The translations under genes were made by a program, and so were the position numbers. A stretch of DNA of 64,000 nt from Ditylenchus dipsaci (taxonomy: Eukaryota > Nematoda > Chromadorea > Rhabditida > Anguinidae). The stretch spans positions 124,001 to 188,000 of the forward strand of contig SADC01000399.1 of assembly GCA_004194705.1 (NCBI GenBank), read 5' to 3'. The notes beneath the pieces were generated by a model, which did not search any database, was not told the origin of the DNA, and saw only the letters and a list, made by a program, of their open reading frames with translations. This document shows, in pieces, positions 21,926 through 33,694 of this stretch (the stretch's first letter is position 1; each line of letters begins with the position of its first letter).

Positions 21926-22159
21926 TTTTGAATTAGTAACTAGAATTTTTTTGGAAACAAACTCACTGATGACTGAGGAGTATACATTGGAACACTGCTG
22001 TTCTGAACAATCTCAAGCTGGACTTTTAACAAATTATTACAAGAATAAGAACACGATTCACAATATGGACACAAAGAAGACTAGCAATCCAGCTCTAATA
22101 TTCTCTAATAAAACAGAGGGCAGGAAAACAGCCAATGCTGGTCAAATGGTCCATGTATA

Positions 22160-22660
22160 TAGTTAGGCCAAAGAGACAGAGTGCAAGTCAAATATAGTAG
22201 CAGTGCTTGTAGTAGACTATACTAGCTGGCCTTGTAACAGCAGATCTCTAGTCAGAATTTGTACAAAAAAAACGAAAGAGGTTTAAATCTCTTCGAACAA
22301 AATCTTTACTAGGACTGTGGCTCTGGATGATGACTAGATGGTTTGGTGACTAAATGCAGCAGCTGAACAATTAGGGCAGCAGAAGAGCTACTTTGGAGAG
22401 GAGAAAAGGCTTTGTAAACTGCAGAAAATAATATTGTACAAAAATATTATTATCCAAAGGTATTTTCGTAAACTGGGAGAGGAATTTTTTGACAAATACA
22501 GATAATTCCATGTCTGGCAGTCGAGGCAAAGATAAAAAGTCGGATGTCTGTAGCACTAATTTAACCTTTTTCCAGCCCAACTATTGAAAATCTAGAATTT
22601 TCGTCTTTGAGAATAGATTTCCGTAATTTCTAGTCTAATTATAGACCGCCTTGCGCTAAA
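22160..22660. other. Spacer without recognised gene
   Basis: No transposon ends and no coding exon I can support. A minus frame from 22580 to 22371 looks like chance. Confidence 0.4.
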
Positions 22661-22662
22661 AA

Positions 22663-22850
22663 TAGTGTTCTTGGCATTGTGTTTTGGACCGAATTTTCGG
22701 AGACTGCTCTTCAGCAAGTTGCACCTCGTTTTGTAGCCAGTGAGATGAGCTACAAAGGGAGAGGTAACTTACCTCTACAAAGGGAGAGGTGAGAAGATTT
22801 CAAAAAGAGAATCACAAACACAGTGCCATAAACACGTTCTTTGCAATTGG
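22663..22850 (+). mobile_element. MITE of the TTGGCATTGTGTTTT family with internal duplication
   Basis: GTTCTTGGCATTGTGTTTTG and CACAAACACAGTGCCATAAAC are the arms. The segment CTACAAAGGGAGAGGTAA is present twice in tandem, which lengthens this copy. Confidence 0.75.
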
Positions 22851-22869
22851 GGTGGTTTATAATTAGAGA

Positions 22870-23385
22870 AAATAAGTTAAATTACTGTATAGAAGGAAAA
22901 TATGTTAAGAACTCGAAGAGCTACACTAACCGAAGGCTCAAATGAGACGGAACTGTAAAGAGTTCGACACCCGACCTGAACTATAAGCACCCTACTTCTG
23001 TAGCTGCGCCACCCTGAACTTTGGAATTGGTTTATATTCATTGCAAATAGTCCATTGTTGGGTAAGAAGAAAAAAAAGAAACAGAGAAGTTCAGGCTCGG
23101 ACTGTATGCTCGATCACTCTTGAACACACACGAGCATTCTAATGTTTTCATAGAGTGATTTTACCTGGGTTTAATTGCACTAAATGAATTTACGCATGCA
23201 TAAAATCATGTTAAAAGTAAACAGTCCGAACTGTAAAATGTTAACATTTCGTATTTTTATTGGCTCTAAGCATTTTTCATATTTTTCGATAAGCTGAGCG
23301 AGAAAAACATCCCAATATCTGTTCCTGGGATTCACCAAAAAATTTTACTTTTTAAATGCCATGGTCTCTCAATCTGATTTTTTTG
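22870..23385. other. Spacer without recognised gene
   Basis: AT-rich with scattered GC-richer stretches. No splice-supported frame and no paired ends are visible. Confidence 0.4.
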
Positions 23386-23387
23386 AC

Positions 23388-23637
23388 TACGTACTTCCTC
23401 TAATTGACCCATATGTGGGTTTATTTTTCAACCTTCCAAAACCAGAAAATTTTGAGATCGATCTTGAGATTTTCGGGTGCTCAACTAAAATCTAAAAAGT
23501 GGAATCGGTAGAGCTTGTAGGAGTTAAGAAAATACATCAAAGAATTTTGCAAATATTTACTCTGGCCTGAGGTATAGGTCCTCAAAGTAGGGGTGTAGGC
23601 TTATTAGAGCATGTGGACCTATTCGAAGAAATACGGT
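23388..23637 (+). mobile_element. CCGTATT-family MITE, worn left end
   Basis: The right end GAAGAAATACGG is followed by TA. The interior has GGTAGAGCTTGTAGGAGTTA and TTACTCTGGCCTGAGGTATAG, as in other copies. The left end near TACGTACTTCCTCTAATTG is degenerate. The module next to the end is GACCCATATGTGGG. Confidence 0.7.
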
Positions 23638-24597
23638 ATTTAGAATCTAACAAAATCAGCTTGGGGCCAAGTATCGAAAATTTATTTGTGCTCAATTCCA
23701 GGGATGGGTGTTGGGATGCTTTTCGTGTTTAAAGCAGTAAAAAGCAAAGAAAAATGCTAAAAGCAAACACAACATTTTTTTTAATATACTTTTTGATATT
23801 CACTAGTCATCTGGATTTCTATTGATTACTTTTCTGTGCGTCAAAGAAAAAATAATTGGTGAATACATTGGAAGTTCTATAAAAAAGAGTTGCTATTGAC
23901 TCACCCGACAATCCATCCAAAACCAGCAACTCTGGTTGGATGGATTAGGGGCGAATATATACCTTGCTGCGACCAGCCCACTTCCCATTAAAGTGTTTGT
24001 TTTCCACCAATAAATATATGAAATGTGAGCAGAAAAAAGTAGGAAATCAGGTCATCCATACACACTGAACACCACATTCACTGAACTTTGCGTAAATACT
24101 ATAAATAAAAAGTTTCAAGAAGAGAAATCATAAAAAATTATTTTAATATGCTAAATTAAAAAAACAGTAAAAATCATCTCAATCAAATTGATTAGATAAA
24201 ATTCGCACTTTTATATCGTTTGATTGCTCAAAAACTTTCTTATTTGGAAATCCTAAAAATTTAAATCTGATTTGTAGAACAAAAATCTGATATTAAAAAA
24301 AATCATGTCAATAGAATTAGGCAAATATATATTTTGACAAAAAATAAATTAGCTTAAACTTAAAAATTTTAGTAAGAAATCTTATAATTTTTGCAGAAAG
24401 TCTGGGATCGGGCTTAGCTTTTGAAAATAGTACGTTTGCGGTCCCAAAAGAAGTACGATTTGGTCATTTTTCGTAAAAAAATGTAATTTGAATTTTGAGC
24501 ACAAAAAAGACTTTGACATAAAAGCTCAAAAATAAAAAATATTTGGGGTCCCCAAAAAGTGCAAATGTTTTTAGAAAGTACATTTACTTACCCTGGA
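23638..24597. other. Spacer with worn repeat fragments
   Basis: CAGGGATGGGTGTTGGGATG at 23700 looks like a single hAT-type end without a partner. The stretch 24400-24560 resembles the GTCCCAAAAGAAGTACGA part of the hAT MITEs. No gene is seen. Confidence 0.4.
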
Positions 24598-25229
24598 TTA
24601 TAGGGGCATGCTCGCCGCCGATGGGAATATTTCAAAAGGCGAATACCAGGTTAATTCAAAAAAGAATTATTTTAAAACGACAAATTTGTCGAGTTCACCC
24701 TCTTGTTATAATAAAGGAAAAATAGTGTGAGTAAATAGTAACATCCATGGCTTACAACGGAGGGACCCTGACTGTGACCTGAGATGTTTTCGATGAATTT
24801 TTTTTATGCGCGCATTCTTGTAAAGCATGCTTTAATCCCAACACCGTGACAAGTTTCAGATACAAGTTCAAATTCAGTTTGAAATTAATATTTTCGTGTC
24901 GAGACCAAACGATAAGCATTGGATCCCAATTTTCCTTTATTTGAAACAAATTTTTAATGTTTTATTTTAAACATATTATATCAATCGGAAGCTAAGTTCC
25001 ACACTCCTCTATCTGTGTTTTTATTTCTTCATTACACATTAAAATTATGTTCTATTCATTAACTTTGCTTTCAATTAATTCCTGTAGAGATTGATTGGCA
25101 GACTGCTTTTATCGATATCTCTCTCCGTATCTATAGAATCTCCGTATCTTTGTCTAAGTTATCGATTCCTGGTTTGAAATAAAGTTTGTCTAGCCTCCTG
25201 GCAAAGTTCCTAGCCTTCAAAGCCGCATA

Positions 25230-25471
25230 CCGTATAACCTCTATTAGACGGGCACCCTCTAATAGACGGGCACCCTCAAGGACCTATATCTCAGCGCAAA
25301 AATTTTTTTTGCAAATCTGTTTTTCGCGTTTTCTTGATCACCTCGATCTTAGTTGATTCCGCTTTTTAGATTTTTTGAGTACCCAAAAATCTCAAAATCA
25401 AAATATTTTTTTTTCGATTTTTTAGGGGTTGAAAAATAGAAGGGCATGCCCGTCTATTAGAGGTTATACGG
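25230..25471 (+). mobile_element. CCGTATT-family MITE (AGACGGGCA module), nested
   Basis: TA|CCGTATAACCTCTATTAGAC and GTCTATTAGAGGTTATACGG|TA. The outer unit CCTCTAATAGACGGGCA is repeated in tandem at the left end. Confidence 0.9.
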
Positions 25472-26149
25472 TATCCATTTTTCGACAACATTTCACCACA
25501 ATATTTTTACAAAATTCTATTACCTTTTGGGATTTTTTTTGGTAAAAGTGACCACGAAAAAGTGCAGAAACAGGCTAAAAAAGAATGGCCACTAAAAATT
25601 GGCAAATGCCGCAGAAAAAATAACGAAATTATAGTTAAACAATTAAACACCAAAATTGCACTAGAAATTCAGTTTGGTCACGAAAATTTGGTCATGAATT
25701 GTTTTTTACCAGACGAAAATTTGATTTTTGATATTGTCAATCCTTACGAATCGTCTTTCATGTAATATAAACCAAAAAGTTGCAAAAAGATTTAAAAACA
25801 TCAAAAAGAAGCATTGAAAATTCGTATATTTAGCAAACAAAATTCAAAAACACAGCGCCAATGAGTATCTGACAGCATATAAGGTTTTGACACGCTGTGT
25901 ATCGTGTGAATCTGTCTCCCCACCTCTGAAAGCTAACAAAAATTTTAAGAATGACCCATGATCTAAGGGTCAGCTAAAAACCATGATATTGCTATCGAGG
26001 TGTTTCTAGAACTTTGAGTGATCCTTCTACCACATTTTGTGGACTTTCAGAGCTGGGGAGCCAGATTTGTCAAAAACTTGGGCACATTTTACAAGAATAT
26101 GTAGAAAAAAATTCATCGAAGTTGCCTCAGGTCACAGTCAGGGTCCCTC

Positions 26150-26215
26150 CCTTGTTAGTGGTAAAGCGGGGGAGGAATGTGACAATTGATCGACGGTTCG
26201 AATCTCTTTCGGGCA
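26150..26215 (+). repeat. tRNA-like segment inside a transposon
   Basis: GTTAGTGGTAAAGCGGGGG fits a tRNA A box and D arm. CGGTTCGAATCTC fits the B box about 40 bases on. The equivalent place in the 7929 element also holds tRNA-like sequence, so it belongs to the element. Confidence 0.55.
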
Positions 26216-26967
26216 TACTTTTCTTTCGACTTTTACCGAATTGTGGAAAAAAAAATTTACAAAATTACCGTTTGAATTGTGCTGGTACCCGCCTTTCAAG
26301 ATATTCCCATCGGCGACGAGCATGCCCCTTTAAAGTCATTTTACAGTAAAGTCAAATTTAGAGTCTATAAAGTCATTTTGCTGTCTAATACCCTTTATTT
26401 ACCGTGCACTCTAAAAAAGCGAATATGAAATATCATGCTTGATAAAAGCCTTCTGTCCTTTCTGTTATTCCGGCTGATAATCAGGCCGTGTAGGGTCCAA
26501 TCCACAAGGAGACAGACAAAGGCATTTTATAAAAAAAATCTGCACCAACTCAGTTTTCTTCGAAAAGTAGCTTCAGATTAAAAAACTACTGTAATTTTCA
26601 AGCACTCATTTAATCCAAAACGCAAATAGCAAGCTGAACTCCAGAACTCTCTTCTTCTTCCAACCAAAATCCCCAAATAAAAGTCCGTTTGGAGTCGTCG
26701 TGAACACTTCAAACATCTTTTTTTTTATCGCTACTATTCCTCCTGCTTCTTCTTCAAAATACAGAAGACTTAAAAAAGAGAAAAAAGGGAGCATACAAAT
26801 AAAATTTCATTCACTAAACTTCAACTTCAACAAACTTTATAAAAAAGCAATTGGCTGAAGAGGCAGCAGCAGCAGTGGTGCTAGAAGGGAAATTGAAGTG
26901 AGCCAGCGAACAAAACAGGGAAAAACAGTCAATGCACATCATAAACAACCATTTGATTGGTAGGAAA

Positions 26968-27057
26968 ATGGAGTTGAGACTATTGCTGTTGCTGATCAGT
27001 GTGTGCGCTACTCTTGCTATGGTCACGATTTTAGAGGAGACACATAAACCATTTTGA
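26968..27057 (+). CDS. Candidate first exon of a secreted protein
   Basis: MELRLLLLLISVCATLAMVT followed by ILEETHKPF and a stop. The first 17 residues form a textbook signal peptide (basic residue, Leu-rich core, small residue at -1). The 150 bases upstream are transposon-free and look like leader sequence. If spliced, GCTATG|GTCACG could be the donor. No downstream exon is recognised because 27133-28185 is transposon. It could also be chance. Confidence 0.3.
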   Translation: MELRLLLLLISVCATLAMVTILEETHKPF

Positions 27058-27132
27058 AGTATTTTCGACGTGGGTGTGTTTGTTTTGACATTTGAATGGC
27101 AAAACATCTGTTTTAAAGGGGCACCTCATATC

Positions 27133-28185
27133 TAGAGATAGAAAAGCACCACCCAGCGGGATTCCGGGACGGGATTTTTCACCTAGATTGAGACCGGGAC
27201 CGGGATTTTGGGAGGGGGCCGATTCGTATTCGCGCTTCTCGCATTTGACAAAACTCGTATTCGCAGAATTCAAAGTTGTGTTCTTGGCGTTGTGTTTTTG
27301 ACCCACTTTTGCAGTCTGCTCTTGGGAAATTTATCACTCATTTTGTAGCTTGTCTCACTGGCTTCAAATGAGTGGTAACTCACCAAATAGTGGACTACAA
27401 AAAGTGGGTCAAAAAATGCGTATACGAGTTTTGTCAAATACGAGAAGCGCGAATACGAATCAGCCCTCTCCCGGATTTTGTGAACCTACCCAGTGGGACC
27501 CCGTACGAGTTCTCGGTAAAATTACCGGGATTACAGTTGGCTTAATTAAAGTTAAAACATACCTAAATTTTTCAAAAATTTCAGCCTTTTTAAGCAAAAA
27601 TGCAAAAATTTTACTGCGCAAGTCTCTTAAACTGTTAGCTTGATACACCGATGCTAGTATTTTTAAATAATGGCTGCCAGAGATGAGGTGCAAGAAATAA
27701 AATAGCTCTCGAAATAACATTACGCTCTCGAATTTGACAATTATGCTTGATCCAAGCCTTTTTACTACAATTTTTGAAGCTTTTTCCCAATTTCTGAAAG
27801 ATCGCAAAGATTTCAGATTTTACTGGCTTAAAGTATCATATTGAAAGTCCAGTCTTACAGGCGAAAAATTTAACCTTTGCAAAATATGTGAAATCCTAGT
27901 GATTTTGTTAACTGGATGGACATGTTACGTTCACCAAAGAATCCCAAAAGTTGCCTGAAAAGTATGGGAAATGACGGAGGGTCGAACTTGAGGGTTGGAT
28001 ATTAATAAAGTAGAGGTTTGATGGTTTCTTATCTTCTTAACTAGAAATCCCGGTTTATGATTAAAAAAAAAACCGGACCGGACCGGGATTTTCGAAATTG
28101 ACCCGGCGGGATTCCGGGACGGGATTTTGGGTCAAATTTTCGTCCAACAGGACGGGGTCCCGGCCGGGACCCCGTCTCGTTTCTA
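27133..28185 (+). mobile_element. Element with GC-rich CGGGATTCCGGGACGGG arrays
   Basis: The left part has ATAGAAA, GCGGGATTCCGGGACGGGAT and ACCGGGACCGGGATTTTGG. The right part has ACCGGACCGGGATTTTCG, GCGGGATTCCGGGACGGGAT again, then GACCCCGTCTCGTTTCTAT. The shared CGGGATTCCGGGACGGGATT block lies in direct orientation. The outermost ATAGAAA and TTTCTAT are inverted. Two other repeats are nested within (27221-27466). Confidence 0.6.
27221..27466 (+). mobile_element. Nested MITEs: TCGTATTCGCGCTTCTCG ends around a TTGGCGTTGTG copy
   Basis: GATTCGTATTCGCGCTTCTC is answered by GAGAAGCGCGAATACGAATC, and TTTGACAAAACTCGTAT is mirrored next to it. Inside lies a 150-base copy of the TTGGCATTGTGTTTT family. 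That makes three levels of insertion with 27133-28185. Confidence 0.85.
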
Positions 28186-28198
28186 TGTCTACTCATAT

Positions 28199-28723
28199 CA
28201 GCTGAGTAAGAAAAAAGTGGCTTCGGTGGTGCAATGAAAAGCGTTTGTGTTATATGGTCCAAAATCGTGCGCAAGTTCGATCCCACGTGATGGCACACTA
28301 CATGGTGACACAAAGACAGTCAAATTTTTGAAAAAAAAATGTTTCGGTTTTTTTGTTTTCAATTTAGTTTTGATACTGTTTATTTGGCAAGTGGCTGCTT
28401 CCTATAAATAATCTTCCAACTTTCAGTATAAAAAATGAATCAAAGAGCTCCCAGGTAGCTTAACTACTGTCATCGAAACGCAAATTTTCAAATATGAGAC
28501 TGTTTTTTGTGTCACCCTGCATTTTTTGGGTTTTTGATCAATGTATAGGAGTAATTCGGGTCGCTGTTTCTGAATCTGGCGTCAAAAAAGTCGAATTAAC
28601 CTTGTACATTGTCAAACAACCCAAAATAAATAGGGTACCACCAGGTGGGTTCGAGCATGCGCACAATTTTGGCCATAAAACACAAACGCTTATTCACTGC
28701 GCCCTTTTTTCCTACTCAGCTGA
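28199..28723 (+). repeat. Inverted pair of tRNA-like sequences
   Basis: The left unit (plus strand, about 28216-28290) has TTCGGTGGTGCAATGAAAAG and CAAGTTCGATCCCACG. The right unit (about 28625-28723) is its reverse complement, with GTGGGTTCGAGCATGCGC and CAGCTGA at its end. B-box consensus is present in both, but neither fits a functional tRNA. TCAGCTGAGTA marks both outer borders. Confidence 0.7.
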
Positions 28724-28831
28724 TCTGGAGAGCATCTTTAAGGCAAAAAAGTCGGTTATGAGCCAAACCTTGCTAAAGAGTGGGTCATTTCAGATTTTTT
28801 CAAATACAGCCTTTTCAAATTGGGGCTAATT

Positions 28832-29478
28832 CAGGGCTCTCATCTCAAAATTTCAAAAATAAGTACATTTTTGAAAAAAATAAGATTTTGAACCAAAAAT
28901 AAGTACATTTTCTAAATCACGTTAAAATCGGCTCAAACTTGTTATTCTACAACAAAATATAACATTTTCAAGCGAACAAAACCAAACAAAAATTTTAAAC
29001 ATATTTTTTGCCTCCATGAATTCTCTTTACAAGTTCTCCATATGGGCCCTTATTCACCTTTAGGTGCCCACATTTTTTGTCTTGGTCTTCCCTGTCCAAT
29101 ATAGTTATATTGATACTATGATTATGGTGATTATGGTTAACATGTTCACCTTGACCATGATCACCTTCAAAACAACAGGGGGACCAAGAAGAAAATGTGG
29201 GCACCTAAAGGTGAATAGAGCCCATATTTTTGGCCTCCGTGAATTTTCTTTACAAGTTCTCCATCCTTCAGGAGTAGGTGGTAGACGCCGGCACAGTCGA
29301 TATGAAAGTTGATGCGCACTTGAAAAAATTGAACGAAGAACTGCGCCGCAGGCGAAAATTTTGAAGTATTTGATTGTTTTCTTACATATTTTGGAGCTAA
29401 ATCAAAAAATAGTACGAAATAAGTACACAAGGCGAAAATAAGTACAAATCTTATAAATAAGTACAGATGAGAGCCCTG
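28832..29478 (+). mobile_element. hAT-like element with AAATAAGTACA arms
   Basis: The ends CAGGGCTCTCATCT and AGATGAGAGCCCTG are flanked by GGCTAATT and GTCTAATT (7 of 8 match). Several AAATAAGTAC units lie near each end. A separate hairpin (28998-29255) is nested. Confidence 0.85.
28998..29255 (+). mobile_element. Nested hairpin with ACCTTTAGGTGCCCACA arms
   Basis: CACCTTTAGGTGCCCACATT on the left, AATGTGGGCACCTAAAGGTG on the right. CCATGAATTCTCTTTACAAG occurs at both outer borders in direct order. The centre is GTGATTATGG/CCATGATCAC. Confidence 0.75.
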
Positions 29479-30860
29479 GTCTAATTTATATCGTGCCTAA
29501 AAAATTATACCGTATAAGTATTAGCGTAGTCGAGTTTCACTCTGACTGATTTCAATTTTCAAAAAAGGTTCGTTATATTGAAAGCAGCCGATCATTTTAA
29601 CAAAAAAAACTGGAAGCTTACGATTTTAAAATAGGAATGAAACAAAATGTCATATAAAGGGCGAAAAAGAACTTGAGAGGGGCTTTAAACATTTTGAGAA
29701 CTATTTTTTCTTCAAACAAAACCGGCGACTAGACTCTGACTTTGTTTTTCATTACTTATTCCTGCGAGTTCCCAACTGACCTATTTACTTTAGAAACAAG
29801 CTGTATAATCAGAAAAAATTTTTTCAGATAAGGGGGGGGGGTGTTGCTGCTAAAGCACTTCCTGAGGTTATTTTACCTGCACCCTTTTATATTTTTATAC
29901 TGAGTTTTATGTAGAATTTTTTTCTTAAAAAATTCCAGGAAAGGGAGGGGTGAGGGCCAAAGCCCGGTAAGCCCCACGCTTGACACGTTCACGAGACCAC
30001 AATGACCAAATGCAACTAACAAAAACCTGTCTGACTCAGCAAGGGATTTGGGTTGGCTCCAAATCGGGGCCAACATTTATTGGGGTGATATCTTCTTTGG
30101 GCTTGACTGTAGCAAAAATCAAAAAATAGAAATTTTTTTTTTTAAATTTGCATTTTTATCACAAATAAGTTGCAAAAAAACTGAAGCAGTAAACACAATT
30201 ATAAACAAGTAAGAGAAAAAAGTAAAGGTCTGCATCTGCAAGTATAGATGTCACGATCTAAAGAAAAATAAAATTTGCTGCACTTATATATAAAAGTTCT
30301 GAAGAGCCAATTGAAAACAACTGGAATAACCCACCCAACTTGGGTGGGAAATCAGCTGAAGAATATGTGTGCGCACACCCCTTCATCCATCAGTCATTCC
30401 CTTCTTCTAGTATTTTCTGGTGGTGATTAGACTGATCAAAGAGTGCGGAAAAAATGATGTGACTGAACATAAAAAGGGTATGGTAAATCATGGTGGTTTG
30501 GAAGTCAGTAAGTAAACAATAAAATTAAAAAGAAGTTTTGAACGGTTTTATTTGGATCAAATTAGTAGAAGGATTTTCAGAGGATGTTTCTGATGACAAA
30601 AGTGAAAAAACTGGATCTTAAGACATGACTTTAGACAAAGTTCAACAGAACTTTTAATTCGGTTACCGAAAAGAAATTAAGAGGGGACGAACGGTTGATT
30701 AGGACTAATTCTGCTATACAGGGGTTTCAAGAATTTGGCTAAAGAACCCCCCACTCACTTGAGCCACCTCCCCCAGTCAAATCAGCTTCGGGGTGCGGTG
30801 TTTTTGAATTCTTTTTAACCAACTATTTCTTTTTATTAACACGATAAAAAAATGAGGCGC
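29479..30860. other. Spacer without recognised gene
   Basis: A degenerate pogo-like copy may lie at about 29520-29690 (GTTCGTTATATTGAAAG). The rest shows no paired ends or splice-supported frames. Confidence 0.4.
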
Positions 30861-30864
30861 TACT

Positions 30865-31150
30865 CGGGCACTTTTCTTGTTGAGACCCCCCAAAGATCAT
30901 TTTTTTTGCCTTGGTCCCCCCTGGTGTTTTTGTCATTTTTCATTTATTTTTTACGATTACGCTTAGCAAAAGTTTGCCAGCGTATGTTAGGAAATGCTCA
31001 AAAAAGATTTTTTAGCATGTTTAAGTCAGTCTGAACATACGCTGGCCAATCCCTGCCTAAACCTAAGCCTTAATTTTAACAAAAACAACAGGGGGACCAA
31101 GGCGAAAATTTTTGGGTGTTTTTGGGGGTCTCAACAAGAACAGTGCCGCT
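30865..31150 (+). mobile_element. Hairpin with GCCTTGGTCCCCC arms and CCTAAACCTAAGCC
   Basis: CACTTTTCTTGTTGAGACCC and GGGTCTCAACAAGAACAGTG are the ends. CCTTGGTCCCCCCTG and CAGGGGGACCAAGG are the inner arms. ACATACGCTGGCCAATCCCT with CCTAAACCTAAGCC lies towards the right. Relatives lie at about 31700-31930. Confidence 0.8.
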
Positions 31151-31699
31151 ACTCGGCTTTAACAACCCCCCTTTGGTGATTTTTCATATTTTTTTACATT
31201 TTTTTAAATAAAAATTGTGACTGCAAATAAAATATAGAAAAAACATCAGAAAATTCACAAAAAATCAGCTTGAGGGACCAAGGCGAAATTCTGGGGCATA
31301 TTTTTTACCCGAGTGGGGAAAGAGGATGGTGTTCTTTACACAACCCCCTTTCGTGTTCTTCACTTGCTCCACAGAATTTAAAAAAAAAGTTATGGCCATA
31401 AAAGCGTCAAAATGGCTGAAACACCCTGTAAAAAGAGTTTCAGAAAAAGAAGTTTTGGTATATAGCTTAAATGAATGTTGTAGTTTGGTTAACAATACTT
31501 TTTTAATCTAAAAAAAATCATGCAATTTGGTTCAGACTAGAAACAAGTTGTAATTTTTTTTCGACATTTTTGGGCAGCAATAAGAAGCAATATTTGAGAT
31601 TGTGCTAATTCAAATTGTTGTCCACTCTGTATTGTATTTTACAGTTGAATCATAATATAATAAAGCGAGGAGAAAAAATTCGGCGATTTTGTTAGAAAT

Positions 31700-31930
31700 C
31701 GCGGCTCTATGACACAATAAAAAATTTTTTTGCCTTGGTCACCCTTTTGATTTTTTCTGATTTGGCTTAGGCAAGGGTTGCCCATCTTATGTTACAGTAG
31801 ACTTCAACTTGAGCCTAAGATATGTTTAAGTTCATCCTAAAATACGCTGGCCAACCCTTGCCTAAGCCTAAAGCCTAAACAATTACAAAAAAATCAACAG
31901 GTGACCAAGGCAAAAAAAGTGTCCTTTTGT
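31700..31930 (+). mobile_element. Hairpin of the GCCTTGGTC family
   Basis: TTTTTTTGCCTTGGTCACC and GGTGACCAAGGCAAAAAAA are the arms. TTAGGCAAGGGTTGCCCA and TGGCCAACCCTTGCCTAAGC are mirrored inside, again with CCTAAGCCTAAAGCC. Confidence 0.8.
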
Positions 31931-31934
31931 CGTG

Positions 31935-32895
31935 TCGAGCCGAAATTTTTGTCAAGTGATTCCGCGCACCGATGGAGCTCCAGTTTTTTTGGGTCTTTAG
32001 CCCCCAATTTAAATGAAGATTCAACCGCAAGGGTTATTGCAACGAAATAATTTTATTAGTAATAATATTACAAAAAAACAACATGAGAAACAATAAAATA
32101 GCGAAACTATTCAACGACTGTTTTCTTCTTCTTTTCATGGGACACTTATTTTTTGGCTTTTTTCAAAAAAATTCATACAAGCAGGTAGTAATGTATGCGG
32201 CATATTGTCAACTGTCAAGTCGAAATCGCAAAATTCGCGGTGAATTTACTGTGGAACTTCTTGAATATGACTAGAGATATTTCACAGTTAGTTCGGCTCG
32301 GTTAAATGGAATCGGTTAAATGGAATAATTCGTTATAATTCGGCTCTTTTAATCCTGAGTCAGGATGGTGCGCTTTCCAACTGAGGCATTTTAAGATGGT
32401 GCAAGATACAGCCTATCCGCCAAAGACAGATAAAATTTAAATGGATGCGTGTTAAATGGTTCAGAAAAAAGAAAAGGTGCTAATTTGACTAAGTGAAATA
32501 AGGCCGCTTTTCTTAGCCCCACCTTTATCGGTTACTAATAATAGACTATTAACTTTTTTATTTCTACAAAAATATAAAGTTAAATCTCCTCAACTATCGA
32601 TTTTTCACCAAACTTCCACTACGCCTATTCTACAATAACCTGTGACATTGGAGCAAAAACATAACAGAAATAATAGAGCGAGACTTTCAATCAGCACAAA
32701 TAACCGGTTCTTTTTTTGCCTCTCTGTCTCGAAAACAGCAGCGGCTCCAGCTGTGAGATGCAGACCTGCACTCCAAGCTGCTCTCAAGTTGTTTACTTAG
32801 GCTTTGTCTCTGTCTCTTTATTAAAACTTTTGTTGTTAGGACTGAAGAGATGGAATCTAAATTTAATCAAATCAGCATCATTACAGAAAAAAAAC
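31935..32895. other. Spacer with ATGGTTAAAT-type motifs
   Basis: CTCGGTTAAATGGAATCGG and further GGTTAAATGG units (32300-32460) form a loose motif array, with a tRNA-like scrap (GCCTCAGTTGGAAAGCGC on the minus strand). No gene is seen. Confidence 0.45.
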
Positions 32896-32897
32896 TT

Positions 32898-33163
32898 CAG
32901 TCGAGTCTTGATATAGCGTCTCTATCTTAAGGGGTGGTACATTTTATAGTCCCAACGGTTCGAATACCACTACCGTAGTGGCACTACGAGCGTGCATGCT
33001 TTTTTTGACCATTTTTATTTGATCGTGTTTCTTCTTCTATTTATGGCCTTTTTAAATTTGTTTTACTATATTATCGAAAGATCGAAATTAGTAGCCAGGT
33101 GTAGAGCACAAAAAAAACAAAAAAAAGAGAAAAAAAACGAGCCGCTATACCGAGGGTTGACTG
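32898..33163 (+). mobile_element. Pogo-like MITE, worn
   Basis: CAGTCGAGTCTTGATATAGC on the left and GCTATACCGAGGGTTGACTG|TA on the right. The left TA is lost. The interior is not the usual core. Confidence 0.6.
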
Positions 33164-33694
33164 TATCCGCAGCGTGTTAAACATAAAGAAATTTGGAAAT
33201 CGTGTGAGGACAACGATTTCTAAAATTTTTAAAACATTATTGTGCCAGACTTTAAAAGACTTCAATAACCTTTTCCTTGAAAAATTAACGATTTTTAATA
33301 AAAATTAGGAAAAAATTATTGAGGGTCGGTAATCGATAGTTGTCCCGTGAAAAGTCCCATCTTTCAAATATTACTCACCTAAAATGTATTTAGATTTACA
33401 GGGTTAATAACGTTTAGCAATCATATGCGCCACGTTGAAAAATAAAACTAAGCACACGCAGTGCATATCTTTCTTCCCTCTTCGTTGTCAAGCATAAAAA
33501 AATCGATGTGAAGCTAGCAGCCAGAGCTATAGCACACGAGCATTTTTATAAGCTAAGATTTGCCAACTGTCTTACTAGACCACGAAGCCTTATGTGGTGT
33601 TAAGTCATTTTTAATTTCCGTTTCAGCATTTAATTGAGTCCATCATGAAGTTTTGGGCTTGAGTAAAGAATATCCTCCGCCGCTGAGTGGTCAG

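Larger units (their letters stand above)
24598..26334 (+). mobile_element. GGGGCATGCTCGCCGCCG-ended element, long copy
   Basis: The left end GGGGCATGCTCGCCGCCGAT is answered by ATCGGCGACGAGCATGCCCC on the right, with matching ATTCCCAT and GCCTTTCAA. A second inverted pair inside reads GGAGGGACCCTGACTGTGAC and GTCACAGTCAGGGTCCCTCC. A tRNA-like stretch follows at 26150-26215. A CCGTATT MITE is nested at 25230-25471. It is the longer relative of 7929-8609. Confidence 0.85.

Noticed and set aside
21894..22166. 90-codon open frame starting MGKNTQSQEH
   Set aside because: Starts inside a MITE arm, has no splice or domain support, and its composition is unremarkable.
30325..30355. Intrinsic terminator-like hairpin CCCACCCAACTTGGGTGGG
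   Set aside because: A short GC hairpin without a T tract in a eukaryotic spacer. There is no reason to call it regulatory.
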